DNA of 6,274 nt from Desulfocapsa sp. (GTDB taxonomy: Bacteria; Desulfobacterota; Desulfobulbia; Desulfobulbales; Desulfocapsaceae), in NCBI GenBank assembly GCA_029942265.1, contig JAOZTO010000155.1:1-6274 (forward strand), read 5' to 3'. This document shows positions 6,124-6,274 of the stretch, one piece after another. The position numbers were made by a program, and so were the translations under genes. A model generated the notes under the pieces. It was given only the letters and a program-made list of their open reading frames with translations. It was not told the DNA's origin and ran no database searches. How positions within the stretch are numbered: position 1 is the first letter of the stretch; each line of letters opens with the position of its first letter.

Positions 6124-6274
6124 TTGCTAAAAACCTGTTCGGCAGAAATCTCGCCGAAACTGGCCAACAATCTGGCAAAGAATATCAACAAGCTTTTCCC
6201 TATGTTTGTTGCGGAGCCAGTACGCATATTCAATCTGCACGGTGTTGAAGTTTTCACCATACCCCTGACGATGG
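6124..6274 (+). CDS. Possible start of an unrecognised plus-strand gene (cut by window edge)
   Basis: A frame open to the right edge starts at TTG 6124, with AAGGAG (6111-6116) 7 nt upstream. It gives 50 residues containing LFPMFVAEPVRIFNLHG, which I do not recognise. The same frame is open upstream to a TGA near 6063 and offers a GTG near 6100, but that has no ribosome binding site. It would be divergent from the SLOG gene and share its upstream region. The call is not secure: the opposite strand, in the same codon register, is open from the right edge to a TAG at 6129-6127 and would be the last 48 residues of a minus-strand gene (it reads IEYAYWLRNKHREKL). Only one is likely real. I favour the plus reading because of its ribosome binding site, more purine-start codons and longer open frame. 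Confidence 0.38.
   Translation, partial: MLKTCSAEISPKLANNLAKNINKLFPMFVAEPVRIFNLHGVEVFTIPLTM

Noticed and set aside
6127..6273. C-terminal end of a minus-strand gene entering from the right edge (48 residues, aromatic-rich)
   Set aside because: A 48-codon open frame opposite another open frame is not rare, and it conflicts with the plus-strand start that has a good ribosome binding site. It is kept as an alternative in the plus-strand entry.

Overview
The window (about 43% GC by eye) reads as a bacterial chromosome segment. Six of the seven coding regions lie on the minus strand, with strong AGGAGG-type ribosome binding sites, in what look like two operons. Nothing fixes the taxon. Possible PhoB-type binding sites and the mix of families suggest a Gram-negative such as a proteobacterium or a Desulfobacterota member, but this is a weak inference. 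No rRNA, tRNA, CRISPR array or complete insertion sequence was seen.

Layout, in the direction of minus-strand transcription (right to left). At the right edge an uncertain partial plus-strand gene starts at 6124. Between it and the next gene is a promoter region (about 5927-6075) holding a PhoB-box-like direct repeat and an 11-bp inverted repeat. Unit 1 is a SLOG-fold putative molybdenum cofactor carrier (5917-5435) followed by a 596-residue Sel1-repeat protein (5339-3549), with a perfect 10-bp hairpin between them. A second PhoB-box-like promoter lies at 3496-3462. Unit 2 follows it: a 432-residue protein whose C-terminal half resembles N-formylglutamate amidohydrolase but has lost the expected histidines (3418-2120); a gamma-glutamylcyclotransferase-family protein overlapping it by 8 bp (2127-1729); a YafJ-type class II glutamine amidotransferase (1615-761); and a nearly complete HhH-GPD DNA glycosylase-like protein cut by the left edge (722 to <1).

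The most notable signal is regulatory. Both units begin just downstream of the same arrangement on the minus strand: two TGTCAC cores repeated at 11 bp, then an 11-nt spacer, then a -10-like hexamer. This closely matches the Pho box of PhoB-activated promoters and suggests that both units respond to phosphate starvation, or at least to one shared OmpR/PhoB-type regulator.

Functionally, three consecutive proteins of unit 2 belong to families that act on glutamine, gamma-glutamyl or N-acyl-glutamate bonds. That makes a small pathway or modification system built on glutamyl chemistry plausible, with the FGase-like protein probably non-catalytic or altered. Unit 1 pairs a nucleotide- or cofactor-binding SLOG protein with a Sel1 scaffold. 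How the units connect, apart from the shared promoter type, cannot be read from the sequence.
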